Source: Chelonoidis abingdonii (taxonomy: Eukaryota; Chordata; Testudines; Testudinidae). Taken from it: DNA of 64,000 nt. The notes under the pieces were generated by a model. That model worked only from the letters and a program-made list of their open reading frames with translations. It ran no database searches and was not told the DNA's origin. The stretch is from positions 140,586,534 to 140,650,533 of the forward strand of contig NC_133772.1 of the NCBI RefSeq assembly GCF_003597395.2, in the 5' to 3' direction. A program made the translations under genes and the position numbers. Shown here piece by piece: positions 44,690-56,390 of this stretch (position 1 is the stretch's first letter; each line of letters begins with the position of its first letter).

Positions 44690-46581
44690 CAGAGTAGCGA
44701 TGGAGCCAAAATATTTTAACCAATGGCAATAAATCTCCTTTGACCTAGCACTGACATAGTAGAAATACCAGATTAAAAAATATTCATTATCTGTATCTTC
44801 CAATCTGTATCATCCTCCCAATTTACCAGCATGCTGTGCATGCTGCTGCACAGAACTGCATTTCAACAAAGGGGTTGTAATGTAAGCAACTGTGAATGGT
44901 ATTTTTTACTGGTGAAACGTCGTTTCCAGCACCTCTGGGCTCACAAAGGTTGTATTGTGTAAGTGGCGAACAACGCGGTGGGGAAATGGTATTGCTCCAG
45001 AGGAAAATGGAGACACGAGTAGTAAATTATTGGCCCTAAACCCCATTCAAGCTCAGCCAACAATCAATTCAGGGAACCACAATTAGTACAATAAATCCTG
45101 GCATAGTAGCATGTCCTTGATCCTACAATTAACAGTGCATTTGCTCACTAATTGTGTGCCAGGCTGGAGCATCATTAACAGTAGAGGATTTCTGTTGGCC
45201 TTTGAGCTCTACCAGCTCTGCAGCACCAACCATCTTTAAGACTCATTTCCAAATCCCAGTGTTACATCACACCGCTATCGTGTGAGACAAAGAACAGCCA
45301 GCTTTAGTGCACCAGGTGCATTAATCAAGTCACCAGGGTTGTACCTGTTCTGTCCATTTCCTCTCCCTACGGGCAGGATGCCACCTTTAGCAGCTGTGAA
45401 AATCTCCTCCATGCACGCAGGCTCTGCTGCTCCCATCTCTCCAGCTTTTTGCAGTTCGGCTCTGGCCTCCTATGTGCCTGCTGCGCCCCTTCCGCACATC
45501 CCTTTTGGCATTGTCTGCAAATAGGACTGTGATTTAGTTCATACCAAAGCAACCCAGTGAAGAAAGTGATAAGGGAGATGTGGGGAGGGCAGAGAGGCTG
45601 TTTATTCCTTATTTAATTTTTTTTTCTGGTCGAAAAGCTTTTTTTAATCCTAAAATAGACCTGGGCTAGACAAAAAGCAGGGAATCAGAGACTAGCCATC
45701 GCCTCAGGCCTGGGACAAGTGCCGCTCAGCACAGTCCTGGAAGTGCTCCAACGGCCCACAGTAGCACACATGCCCCTGTCAGGGACGCATTGTATAGATC
45801 ATTACCATGCAACCAATGCAAATAGCTGCACATCCAGAGAAAGCTCAGTTCAATGACATAAATAACACAGGTCAAAGGGAAACTAACAATGAGATGAGAA
45901 GGCTCTTTTCGCTATTTGCAGGGGACTATGTAAATGAAGTTTGAGAAATGAAAGGACGGCTGCTTATAATGCATTTGAATTGCACGTTATCCTTTTCTAA
46001 GTTAGGCTCTGCAAAAGGCATTCTGACAGCGGAGGCTGTTGAAAGTGACACCCCAAATTCTGGAGACACTGAAAGAAGTCTGTGTTAAAATACTTTGCAG
46101 AGTGAAGAGTAATTTATCCCAGGCACCATTACACAGCTGGGTTAGATGGTACGGCATCTCCACAGTAGCTGAAGTATCCCAGAATGATAGACTATGTTTT
46201 TTTCCTTGGTTGTTTTCACTATAGTTTACAGTGATTAGCATATCAATCAAACAGGATTCTATTAGCTCCAAGTTTTCCTTGAATGCATTTGTATTAGTGG
46301 TCCACACACTGTGGGGTCCCATTAGGAGCTGTCACTTGCTTCAAGCTGAACAAACTTTATAATTCATGCCTGTAACATCCGTCATGGTAAGCAGTTTGTT
46401 CATTTGTAACCCTATTGTTCTCTGCCTTTTGATTACAGTACCCGCAGGATGTACAAAGTGTGTTCCCACAATCAAATCAGTGCTCATCTTTGTTGTTTTA
46501 AGCACTTTTAAATTATTTTCATTGTATTACCATGCTCACATCCTATACCTGTTTTTTGATAGCTGCAGTAACATTGTGCTG
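44690..46581. other. Unassigned sequence (1.9 kb)
   Basis: No recognised repeat or gene. Small T-runs near 45618 and 45638. Confidence 0.5.
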
Positions 46582-46677
46582 TACAGTAACTCCTCACTTA
46601 AAGTCGTCCTGGTTAACACTGTTTCGTTGTTACATTGCTGATCAGTTAGGGAACATGCTCCTTTAAAGTAGTGTAAT

Positions 46678-46731
46678 GCTCCCTTCTTACATCACCTGCT
46701 TTGTCTACTGCCTGCAGGAAGAGCAGCCTGT
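46678..46731 (+). repeat. Left copy of a 54-bp flanking duplication
   Basis: GCTCCCTTCTTACATCACC through GCAGCCTGT is repeated at 48855-48908 with three mismatches. It abuts the truncated gag end. Confidence 0.85.
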
Positions 46732-47236
46732 GCTCTACCATGTACTGGTCTTCAGAGATGCTGTACCCAATGCAGGCTCTTTTAAAAATTTTTAAGAAGG
46801 CCTCAGTGTCATCACCTGCTTTGTCGTTGGGAAATTTCTTGTGCGGTTGAACAACAACTGGCGACGGGTGGTTAGGATTGGTTGAGTTCTGTTGCTTAGC
46901 CTGTTCTAATTCCAGGGCCTGCCGGTGGGCCTCCCTCTGTTTTTCATCTCTTGTTGGTGTTTTTTCATCTCTCGTTGGTGGGCTGCATCTTTGGCTGCTT
47001 GTTCTCTTTTGTAGGCTTCCTCTTTGGCTGCTTGTTCTCTTTTGTAGGCTCTCTCTTTTATCTCCAGCTCTCTTCTGTGGCTGGCCTCTCTTTATCTTTC
47101 TCTCAGCTCCATCTTTTTTTTCTTTTATTTCTAGTTCTTTTAGTTTGTTTTCCATGTTTCGCTTGTGGTCTGCGTTTCTGATTTGTGCCTCTGCCTCCAG
47201 TTTTGCTAGCTCCTGTTTTAGGTCCTTGGTAATCAT
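46732..47236 (-). pseudogene. Gag-like N-terminal fragment
   Basis: An ATG at 47236 opens a charged, Glu/Lys/Arg-rich, probably coiled-coil stretch. Between about 47070 and 46945 repetitive KREQAAK-like heptads fit better in a second frame, so compensating frameshifts are likely. The tail reads KFPNDKAGDDTEAFLKIFKR, typical of the entry into a Gypsy/ERV capsid domain. It stops at YMVEH, after which the frame continues into transposon DNA. It is a dead fragment, and matrix/capsid function is not inferred. Confidence 0.65.
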
Positions 47237-48012
47237 GGTTCTAGTTTTCTTGTGTTGGGGTGCCCTCTGGTGGTTATTGTCTGAACTGCTGGCTCTCTGT
47301 TTCCTGGAGTCTGCTTAGCAACTCCTTTATAACTTACTAGCCTCTTCTGAACAGTTAAAAAGCAAAAGAAAACCCTCTTTTGTTTTACAAATGTGTTCTG
47401 GCTGGAGTGCTTTGCTGACCACTTAAAGCTGCTTTGTTTAGACAAACGAGGCCGTCGTTACCTTTTAATAGCCCTCCCTATGCAACAACTAGCAGGGAGC
47501 AAGGAAAAAAAATTCGCTGGCTGCAGTTTTAAAAAAATAAAAACCCTTCCCTCTGCTTATAACCAAGCTATGCAGAGAGAGCTAAATTAATAATCTTACT
47601 GCTTTTGGATATTTATCTTTCCCACCTCTGGCCAACATATCATATAGCATCTTCCCAAATCTGGATCCTTAGCGTCCAGACAATCTATGGTGCCCGCATG
47701 AACCCTCTAAGCTTAATTACCAGCTAGATCTGATCTCGCCTTGCCACCAGCCAGTGATTTTCAGGACTTGCTCCCTCTCTGGCCTCCCAAAACCTTCTCT
47801 TGGGGGACCTCCAAGACTCAGAAAGCCCTCAGCCTTACACCAAAGGGAAAACAAACCTCGTTCCACATTCATTATCTCAATCCAGCTTGTCCCCTCCTGG
47901 GGTTATTTTCTGGGGGCGATTGAGCTGGGTAGACTTAAAAGTCCTGGAAATTGCGAAAGAAGGCAGAGAGGGGATTATGTAGCCGTTCCACGCCTCCTGT
48001 CTTTTCGCCTTG

Positions 48013-48310
48013 AGGGGCTTGGCTACATAGACATTCAAAGCGCTGCCCCGGCAGCGCGCGGGCACGCTTTGAAGCGTGATGTAATCAAAGCCGCAAGCGC
48101 TGGGAGAGAAGCTCTCGCAGGCGCTGCTTGTTAAACCACATCCTTACGGGTGTAGCGCAGCGATGGAGCCGTGTCCCAGCGCTGCCGCCCTGATACACTG
48201 AACATTTTAACAGCGCTGCATCTTGCAGCACTCAGGGGGGTGTTTTTTCACACCCCAGTTGCACGCGGCTGTAAAGATTGCCAGGTAGCAAGGCCTGAGC
48301 TACGCAGCTT
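48013..48310. repeat. MITE nested in the LTR
   Basis: GAGGGGCTTGGCTACATAG at the left and GGTAGCAAGGCCTGAGC at the right are weak inverted ends. The interior is full of AGCGCTG motifs (AAAGCGCTGCC, GCAGCGCGCG, CCCAGCGCTGCC, AACAGCGCTGC). It interrupts the LTR relative to 22868-23944. TSD not resolved. Confidence 0.5.
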
Positions 48311-48854
48311 CAAACCTAGTCAAGCTAACACAAAGAGATTCCCCCTCCCTTCGTTCCTTAGCCTTAACTAAAGAGAAAAAACTTCAAACAGGTTTAAAGA
48401 AACTTTATATAAAAAAGAAAGAAAAAAGACTAAATATTTTCGTATCAAGATGACAATAATACAGGATCAATTGCTTAAAAGAAAAATGAATAAACAATAG
48501 AAAAGGGATAAACAGCCTTATCCAAAAACAATACAATTTAAAGTACTTATAGCCAAATACACATAAAGACTCCACCAGCCAGATATACAGATGCAAATAC
48601 AGCAAAACAATTTAAAACACTATACTTTTGCTTCCTTTGTACTTACAACTTGAAACTGAAGATTAGAAGCTTGAAGACAGAAAGAACACTCTCATAGCTA
48701 AGAGAGCACAGAACAGACACAGACCCAAACATTCCCTCCCCTGAGCTTTGAAAAATTCGGTTTTCTGATTGGTTCTCTTGTCAGGTGTTTGGTTCCCTTT
48801 GTTAACCCTTTACAGGTAAAAGAAACATTAACCCTTAGCCATTTGTTTATGACA

Positions 48855-48908
48855 GCTCTCTTCTAACATCACCTGCTTTGTCTACTGCCTGCAAGAAGAG
48901 CAGCCTGT
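48855..48908 (+). repeat. Right copy of the 54-bp flanking duplication
   Basis: GCTCTCTTCTAACATCACC through GCAGCCTGT begins at the base after the LTR terminus and continues into the right arm of the transposon. Confidence 0.85.
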
Positions 48909-49512
48909 TGCAGTTAGCTGGAGGGGGCTTGGAACCAGAGTGGACCGGCAGCCCCCCATCAGCTCCCTGCTCCCCTAAGTTCCCTGTGCAGCAGCTGCCT
49001 GAAGTTCAGCTGTGTCTCTGCCCCCACTGCCATGTGCTGCTCCTGCCCTCTGCCTTGGAGCTGCTCCCCGAGACTCCTGCTTGCTGTGCCAGGGTGGGAG
49101 AGGGAAGGAAGAGGGGGACTAATGTCAGGGTGTCCCCCTCCCCTCTGCTCCTGCACCCCGCTTACCCCATCTTCCATAGAGCAGGGCTCAGGACTGAGGG
49201 AGCTTGCAGCAGCTGCTGTGGTCACAGCAAGCTGATCTAATTAACAAGGCAGTGTTCTTAAGGGAACTCCTTTCCAACTGCCTTGTAGTGTGAGAGAGTT
49301 AACCTTTGAGGGCTCAGTCAATTTCTAGTTCATCATTTAGCAGTAAGGTAAATATCCCACCCTCCACCTCAACCAAGCTTCACAGTCATCATCACTGTGT
49401 ACCAGTATTAAACTGTTTGTTTAATGGGAAAATTGGATTCGCTTAACGTTGTTTTGCTTAATGTCAGATATTTCAGGAACATAACTACAATGTTAAGTGA
49501 GGAGTTACTGTA

Positions 49513-50689
49513 CACAGAAGAGAAGATTAGTAGAAGTATGAAGGATGAGCTTCCAGTGGGAATACATTTCATAGGAGTTTTATAGTTATTAAGTTAATTA
49601 TTGAATTGAATTCAGTCTTCCCCTAAGAATTTCATTTACACTCTGCAGCATTATCTCTATCCGAAAACACAACACACTTAATGAGTCAAATCTCCAAGTC
49701 TTCTGTTCTCTTTAGGTGGGCAGGTTAATTTTCTGTTTAATTAGTTAATTGCAAAACTTTTGCTGGTGATATCTACTTGAAGGGAAATCAGTATGACACT
49801 TTCCCCATGTATCTGGAGAGAAAAGGGGAAAAGACAGCCATGCAACTATTACAGGCTTTGGAAATTCCTTGGTTTTAAGGAATTAGAGCAGGAGGCCTAT
49901 GTAGTTTCGGACCAGCAGAAGGCCATCGTGCACAATGTATGTGCTCTTCTTTGGCTTATCTTATTTCACTCCTGGAACTTTTCCCATCTTCTTGTTCAAT
50001 GTTCTGGAAACAAACCAGGAGGCCTCTGGAACTCAGCTATATATCAATGCCTGGTAATGCACTGCCATTTATTTATTGCTAGAGACGTTGAACGAGAGAA
50101 GACTTTCTATCCAAATTTGCTTGTTTAAAGTGTCCTCCATATTGGACTGATTTTATGGCATTTCAAAGTGATAGTGAAAAATCTGTCACAAAGTTTAACA
50201 ATATCTGGATGTTTGTGAACGACACTAAGATTCGCACTATTAAAAAAGGTCATGTGGCTGAGTGAATTTAACACAGGACCACTGAGTCCTCACCCCTACT
50301 GGCAGTCCTGCTGCTTTGTAGCAGAGTAGGGCTGGTGGAGAAAGCAAATGTTGATCTGCATCACCCTGGTCAGAGCTGTCTTCACCAGTATCTGATGTGG
50401 TTCATAACACTCTGGTATTCTAACCTGTGGCATTCTCTGGACCAAGCTAGCTAGACTCTTGTCCATACTCACAAACCAGCATGTCCATGGTGTGTCTTCA
50501 GTTAGGATTATTTGTATCTGAAAGTAGCAAACAATTGAAAGTTTGACGCTATCAGAAGAAGAAGGAATACATCCAGACCTCCTTGAACCTCATGTGCCAC
50601 AATGCCTACAAAAACACTGACACTGTTGTACTTAGACCACTACCATCACACTGACCTCACGCTTTTCTTGTACTCCCCTGTCTGCTTTA
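49513..50689. other. Unassigned sequence
   Basis: No recognised element. The 111-codon frame at 49793-50128 has no identifiable domain, and I do not call it a gene. Confidence 0.5.
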
Positions 50690-50815
50690 ATCCCTCGGTT
50701 GGGTCTTATTTTGGGAGGAGGGACCATCTTTTTGTTATGTGTTTGTATAGCACCTACTTCAATGGGGTCTTGCTTCATGACTCGGGCCCGTAAGTGCTAC
50801 AGCAAAGATACATAA
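50690..50815 (+). repeat. Ancient interspersed repeat copy 2
   Basis: GGGACCATCTTTTTGTTATG, TTGTATAGCACCTACTTCAA and TGACTCGGGCCCGTAAGTGC, then an A-rich end (ATACATAAATAA). Matches 11195-11290 and the reverse of 58456-58640. Confidence 0.6.
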
Positions 50816-50875
50816 ATAAAGGGACAGGTTTGCCAATAAAGAAATAGTGACAATATTATTGCACAGGAAAATATA

Positions 50876-50962
50876 GGGTCTGATTCTTCTCATTTACTCC
50901 AGTGCAAACTACGAGTAACTCCATTGCTGAGGTTACTCTTAGTTAAGAGAAGAATCAGACCC
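50876..50962. repeat. 87-bp palindromic MITE
   Basis: GGGTCTGATTCTTCTC (50876-50891) and GAGAAGAATCAGACCC (50947-50962) are perfect 16-bp inverted repeats. AGTAACTCCATTG and GAGGTTACTCTTAGTTAAG continue the mirror. No TSD is apparent. Confidence 0.78.
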
Positions 50963-52022
50963 CTCACACAAAGACTAGCGAAGGTTAACTCATAGTCTTA
51001 CAAGTGGAAGAAAAAGCATAAAAGCTAAACAGCAATGTCAATAAGGAACAAAAAATAAGAAACCAGTAAGAGGACCAAAAATATCACTATCGCTTAACAC
51101 CAGAGCAAAAGAGCTTACTAGAGGGACCCTTTAAAAACTGGAAGTCAGTCCCTACCGAGGAAAATAGAAAGGAACATAAAGCCTGGCAAATCAAGTGTAA
51201 AAGTCTAATTAGGCAGGCCAGATGACTGGAGGAGAGCTGTCCCAGTCGGCTGGTAGAGAGGCTGATTTGAGCAATAGGCTATATACCACAGTTAATAGTT
51301 CTGTAATTTCATATTTGAGTTCCTTCAGAACTCTTGTGTGAATACCATCTGGTCCTGAGACTTATTACCATTTTTTAAAAGGTTCCAGAGACAATTCTGG
51401 CAGTTACAGGCTGGTGAGCCTAACCTGACTAGCAGGACAACTGGTTGAAACTATAGTAAAGAAAAGAATTGTCAGACACACAGAAGAAAACAATATGTTG
51501 GGGAAGAGTCAACACATCTTTTTAAAAGGAAAATTATGCCTCACCAATCTATTTGAGTTCCTTGAGAGTGTCAGCAAGCATGTGGACAAGGGTGATCTAG
51601 TGGATATAGTGTACCTGGAGTTTCAGAAAAGTTTTGGCAAGGTTCCACACAAAGGCTCTTAAGCAAAGTGAGCTGTCATGGGACGAGAGGAAAGGTCCTC
51701 TCATGGATCAGTAACTGGTTAAAAGACTGGAGACAAAGGGTAGGAATAAATGGCCATTTTCACAATGGAGGGTGGTAAATAGTCCTCCAGTGGTTCGTAC
51801 TGGGTTCTGATCTGTTCAGCTTATTCATACATGATCTGGAAAGGGGTGAGCAGTGAGCTGACAAAGTTTGCAGACGATGGAAAAGTACTCAAGATAGTTA
51901 CGTCCAAAGGGATCTCATATGACTGAGTGACAAAATGGCAGATGAAAGTCAATGTTGACAAATGCAAAGTAGTGCACACTGGAAGAAAATAATGCCACCT
52001 ATATACATACCAAATGATGCGT

Positions 52023-52470
52023 TGTGAGGGATCACGGCCTCGAACCTGGGTCCATGACACCCAGCAACTCACCTGGGTAACTAGGGAAGAGCTAGCTTGC
52101 AGAGGGCATTGGCTCCAAAGCTTCTGACTGGGGGAACATCCAGCCACCTGATTTGCTAAGGAGCACTATATAAACCAGCACATAACAAGAGGAAGTTGTC
52201 TGAGCAATTAGAGGAATTCTTTGCTGGCTGTTACTATGAACCCCTCCTGCTTACCTGACTCCTGATCCCTGCATTTCTGCCTGCTCCTGGTACCTGTCCT
52301 CCCATCCCAGATCCCTGTCTACTCCCAGTTACTTCTGCCCTGCTCAACGCTCCACCTTACACTGGACATTGTCTCCGACTCCGACCCCTGGCTTGACACT
52401 TGACACTGGTTTGGGTTTTGATCCTCTGCTCTGACCACAAGGCCTGACTGCCCTCACCTCAGTCATTGCA
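52023..52470 (+). mobile_element. Solo LTR nested in CR1
   Basis: TGTGAGGGATCACGGCC start, CAGTCATTGCA end, and TATATAAA at 52167-52174. CT-rich second half, as in many LTR U5/R regions. Flanks TGCGT and TGGGG agree 3/5, a weak TSD. Excision rejoins the CR1 as AAATGATG|GGGTCTAAATTAG. Confidence 0.65.
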
Positions 52471-52917
52471 TGGGGTCTAAATTAGCTGTTACCACACCAG
52501 AAAGATCTTTGAGTCATTGTGGACAGTTCTCTGAAAACATCTGTTCAATGTGAAGCAGCAGTCAAAAGAAGCTAAACAAATGTTCGGAACCATTAGGAAA
52601 AGAACAGATAGTGAGACAGAAAATATCATAATGCCACCATAGAAATCTGTGGTATACTCACATCTTGAATATTGCATGCAGATCTGGTTGCCCCATCTCA
52701 AGACAGATATTAGAATTGGAAAAGGTGCAGAGAGGGGCAACACAATTATTAGGGGTGTAGAACAGCTTCCATATGAGGAGTTATTAAAAAGACTGGCACT
52801 ACTCAGTTTGGAAAAGTGATGACTAAGAGGGAATATGATAGAGATCTATAAAATCATGAATTGTGAGGAGAAAGTGAATAAGGAAATGTTATTTAACCAT
52901 TCACATAACACACAAAC

Positions 52918-53768
52918 TCTCACAGATCTTGGGAGACAGACCAGTGCTCGGTTACAGGCAGCCCGCCACCAACTTGAAGCAAATACTCAGTAGCAACCAC
53001 ACACCACACAAGAAAAACACTAACCCAGGAACCTATCCTTGCAACAAAGCCCGATGCCAGCTCTGTCCACAAATCTATTCAAGTGACACCATCACTGGAC
53101 CTAATCACATCAGCCACGTCATCAGGGGCTTGTTCACCTGCACATCTACCAATGTGATATATGCCATCATGTGCCAGCAATGCCCCTCTGCCACGTACAT
53201 TGGCCAAACCAGACAGCCTCTACGCAAAAGAATAAATGGACACAAATCTGACATCAGGAATCATAACAATCAAAAAAGAGTAGGAGAACACTTCAACCTT
53301 TCTGGTCACTCAGTAACAGACCTGAAGGTGGCAATTTTGCAACAGAAAGACCTCAAAAACAGACTCCAATGAGAAACTGCTAGGCTTGAATTGATTTGCA
53401 AATTAGATACCATTAACTCTGGCTTGAACAGAGACTAGGAATGGCTGAGTCTTTACACTACTTGAATCTATTTCCTTATGATAACTATCCTTACACCTCT
53501 TGTCAACTGTCTCTAATTGACCATCTTGATTATCACTACAAACGTTTTTTTCCTGCTGATAACAGGTCATCTTAATTAATTAGCCGCTTAAAGATGGTAT
53601 AGCATCTTCTCTGTATGTACATGTATATTCTTCTTATATGTTCCATTCTATACATCCGATGAAATGGGCTGTAATCCACGAAAGCTTATGCTCAAATAAA
53701 TTTGTTAGTCTCTAAGGTGTCGTTCTTTTTACAGATACAGACTAACACGGCTGCTATTCTGAAACCTG
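52918..53768 (+). mobile_element. PLE-B insertion with 8-bp TSD, nested in CR1
   Basis: ACACAAAC is at 52910-52917 and 53769-53776. The 851-bp insert has GIY-YIG coding, a 3' UTR with (A/T)-rich text, and the tail CCGATGAAATGGGC (hammerhead-like, stem degraded), CACGAAAGCTTATGC, TTAGTCTCTAAGGTG and CAGACTAACACGGCTGC. CR1 resumes CAGGGGTCACCAAATG. PLE is younger than this CR1. Confidence 0.87.
52929..53440 (+). pseudogene. PLE-B C-terminal GIY-YIG fragment
   Basis: The frame opens before 52929 and contains YPCNKARCQLC, then VIYAIMCQQCPSATYIGQTR, LRKRINGHKSDIR and VGEHFNLSGH. It stops at 53372 after KDLKNRLQ. Beyond it ETARLELICKLDTINSGLN continues in frame, so one nonsense substitution breaks it. 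A second stop precedes EWLS. The Met at 52935-ish is internal, not a start. It is close to the 2245-2793 copy. Confidence 0.82.
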
Positions 53769-54514
53769 ACACAAACCAGGGGTCACCAAATGAAATTAAT
53801 AGACAGCAAGTTTAAAAACAAACATAAGAAAGTACTTCTTTACCAAACACCCAGTCAACCTGTGGAACTCTTTGCCAGGTGATGTTGTGAAGGCTAAAAG
53901 TATAACTGTGTTCAAAATAGAATTAGGTAAGGTCATGGAGGATAGATCCGTCAATGGCTACTAGCCAAGATGGTCAGGGATGTAATCCCATGCTCTGGGT
54001 GTCCCTAAGTCTTTGACTGCTAGAAGCTGGGATGAACAACGGGGGACAGAGACCACAATTGCGCTGTTCATTCCTTCTGAAGCAACTGGCACTGGCCACT
54101 GTCAGAAGACAGGATACTGAGCTAGATGAACCATTGGTCTGACTCAGTATGGCCATTCTTATGTCTTCATCTTGACATAATTGAACAAGCATTTAGGTAG
54201 GACATCTTTTGAGTTGCAGGAAGGGGAAAAAACAACCTCATGCCATTCCCTGAGAGCATACACACAGTCAATCAGCATGGTGCATTATTTTCTAATTGCA
54301 TCGCTACCAACCAATGGGGAAAGCAGTAGGGTTTCACTGTCTATATCCTCATTTGGGTGTAGTATTTCCAGCAATTAACACATCACCAGTGTTGATTCCA
54401 ATGAAAAGCACGGTCACCTCAGAAATGCTGCTGATGAGAATAGAATGTTCAAGTACTGTATAAACAGCAGTTTAGTCCGACAACACCACGTGAAATAGAC
54501 ATGTATTTAATCTT

Positions 54515-54660
54515 GTTTAAAAGATGGGAAACTGGGGCATAGAGAGATGGTGGCCACAATCCAACTCTACCGAAAGAGAACTGAAAGACTCCCAGAGATT
54601 TGGGCCCCAGCTACCTTGTTTAGAGTCACACTGGAAGTCTGCAGCTGAGTAGTGAGGAAG
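54515..54660 (-). repeat. MIR-like fragment, antisense
   Basis: AAGATGGGAAACTGGGGCAT, AGAGAGATGGTGGCCACAAT and AGATTTGGGCCCCAGCTAC resemble the reverse of the MIR core. Diverged. Confidence 0.5.
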
Positions 54661-56390
54661 TAAATATTTTTATTCCTTATCACACTTCTGGAGCATAAAA
54701 TCAACCTTTCTGCCCTTGTATGCATAGCTACTTGATTTACCGTGAGGTGTAAACAACATTGCACACTCAAATCAGGCAGCTAGAAGCCAAAATTCTGCCA
54801 TCTTTCTCTGTAATTGGCAAGTAGAGAAATTGCTGGTTGATGATTATTCTAGTAGAGGAGGGAGTAGTTGTGCCTACTGAAATATCCCCACAGCTCTGCT
54901 TTCATGCTCCCCTTTCTAATGTATACAATAAGTACTGTATTGTTGTGCTTTGGCTATAGGTTTTACAGAGGAGACATATGTATTCTAGAACGGTCTACCA
55001 TATATTTTATTAATGAACATGAATACCCAGGATGGCACACAAAATGAACATAGGATTTATGCATAGTTATATAGTATTTTGTACCAATGCAATTTCACAT
55101 AAGAGGAGCATGCAGCAATTCTAAATGGGCATTTGCTTATTTAAGATAATTACCTTCCATTTAGCCTTGTTCGGGCTCTTAAAAATAAAGGAGAATATTA
55201 AAAGGATTGAGTAACTCTGCTCCCTATTAGTATGGCCAATGGTGCTGGGGTAGTCTTGGTCAGTGATTAGTGAATATTTCTGGCAATGAATAGTGACAAA
55301 AGAAAGCTGCCTTTAGGATTGTGTTTTCCTCCCCATGGACGTTCATTTACTTAGAGTCCTTCTAGACAGCCTCATTCTTTTTACTGAAGACATTGTTGGC
55401 AGGATCCTACTGAAAATGAAGTTTTACATCTCACTTGAATTGTTTCCATTACATATTTTAATTTTATTAAAGAAAATAAATTTAACAATGTATCACGACA
55501 AACCATTTGTTAAAGAGAAAAAATGCAAAGTAAACCTGCTAAACATACAGCCTCTTAGCATGACAATTCTCCCAAATGAAGCAGACTCTACTTTCATTTG
55601 AGAACTTTCATCACATAGGTGTGCATATTTACTTATATTTGTGTGTTACATACTCAAGGTTTAGGGCCAAATTCAGCCTTTGGATGCAAGCCTATGCAAT
55701 TTCCATTGACGTAACAGTACACCCAAGATCAGAATTTGTCTATTTGTAAATACAGCCACAACAGTTGTTTCAGTAAAAAGTAGTACTGTATTCAATTATT
55801 TTCAGTAAGTATGTTCCACATACTAAATTAAATTAAACTAGAGGACTTCAGGGCCTGGCACTGAACTCTCTCTTGCACTTAAATATTTCATTAAACTGCT
55901 TATTTTTCTTAAAATAATCTTTACAGATCTTTTCAATTAAAAGTATACAGCATGTAGCAGTCAAACTACACGTGACCGTGCATTTTAATATAACTAAATG
56001 CCAGGTCATATATCTAGGAACCAAGGATATAGACTGCACTTGCAGATTGGAGACTATGTTCTGGAAAGCAGTGACACAGAAAATAACAGAGATCAAGGTG
56101 AACCAACTGAACACGAGCTGCCAGTGCTCTGCTGTGAAAAGGAAATGTGATGCTTGGATATATAAGATAGTCCATTAGTCTGATGTAGTGTGGCAGTTCT
56201 TATGTTCTTGTTTATGTGCCTAACCTGGTTTGAGAATGTTAGCCCTAGTGACTGATAAATAGGACTCTTAACCCAACTTCCATTTAAGCAAAAATGGATT
56301 TACACAGGTGTAAAAACTCCTAAATTGAGGGGGTTTTAGCATGAACAAACTAGGTTAGAATGTTCTCCACAGCATGATCAAAATGGAGCG
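54661..56390. other. Unassigned sequence (1.7 kb)
   Basis: 55660-55730 (GGGCCAAATTCAGCC ... CAGAATTTGTC) is a probable old MITE fragment. Otherwise no recognised element. AT-rich. Confidence 0.5.

Larger units (their letters stand above)
46732..48854 (-). mobile_element. LTR retroelement fragment: 5' LTR, leader, partial gag
   Basis: The minus strand starts TGTCATAAAC at 48854, the same LTR family as 22868-23944, and runs to about 47670. A leader follows, then a gag frame from 47236 that is cut at 46732. No PBS could be assigned with certainty. There is no 3' LTR, pol or env. The fragment is flanked by a 54-bp direct duplication rather than a 4-6-bp TSD. Confidence 0.75.
46584..49510. mobile_element. 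Tigger/pogo-like DNA transposon with perfect 20-bp ends
   Basis: TACAGTAACTCCTCACTTAA (46582-46601) and its exact complement TTAAGTGAGGAGTTACTGTA (49493-49512) enclose the element, with TA as the presumed target duplication at 46582-46583 and 49511-49512. The ends beginning CAGT and the TA target fit the Tc1/mariner superfamily, pogo/Tigger branch. There is no transposase frame, so it is nonautonomous. About 2.1 kb of the interior is a later LTR-gag insertion with its own nested MITE. GC-rich right arm 48905-49230. Confidence 0.85.
51180..54165 (+). mobile_element. Sense CR1 LINE carrying an LTR and a PLE
   Basis: ORF2 order is VNLTLAGQLVETIVKKRIVR-type RT entry (frame-broken), LCLTNLFEFLESV, VDIVYLEFQKSFGKVPH, LFIHDLE, TKFADDGKVL (Asp-Asp intact), then IAKALE-type coding after the LTR. 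The 3' end is GAACCATTGGTCTGACTCAGTATGG. The LTR (52023-52470) and the PLE (52918-53768) each split the order cleanly. Confidence 0.84.

Noticed and set aside
46878..47318. 146-codon plus-strand frame, hydrophobic
   Set aside because: It is the reverse complement of the Glu/Lys-rich gag coding, which gives a Leu/Phe/Ser-rich shadow.
48878..49240. 120-codon GC-rich frame
   Set aside because: It lies in the right arm of the Tigger-like transposon. Cys/Pro/Leu-rich low-complexity product.
52935..53372. PLE-B Met as a true start of a GIY-YIG protein
   Set aside because: The frame is open upstream of the Met to the truncation and the homologous copy has no Met there. A 3' stop interrupts the domain's C-terminus.
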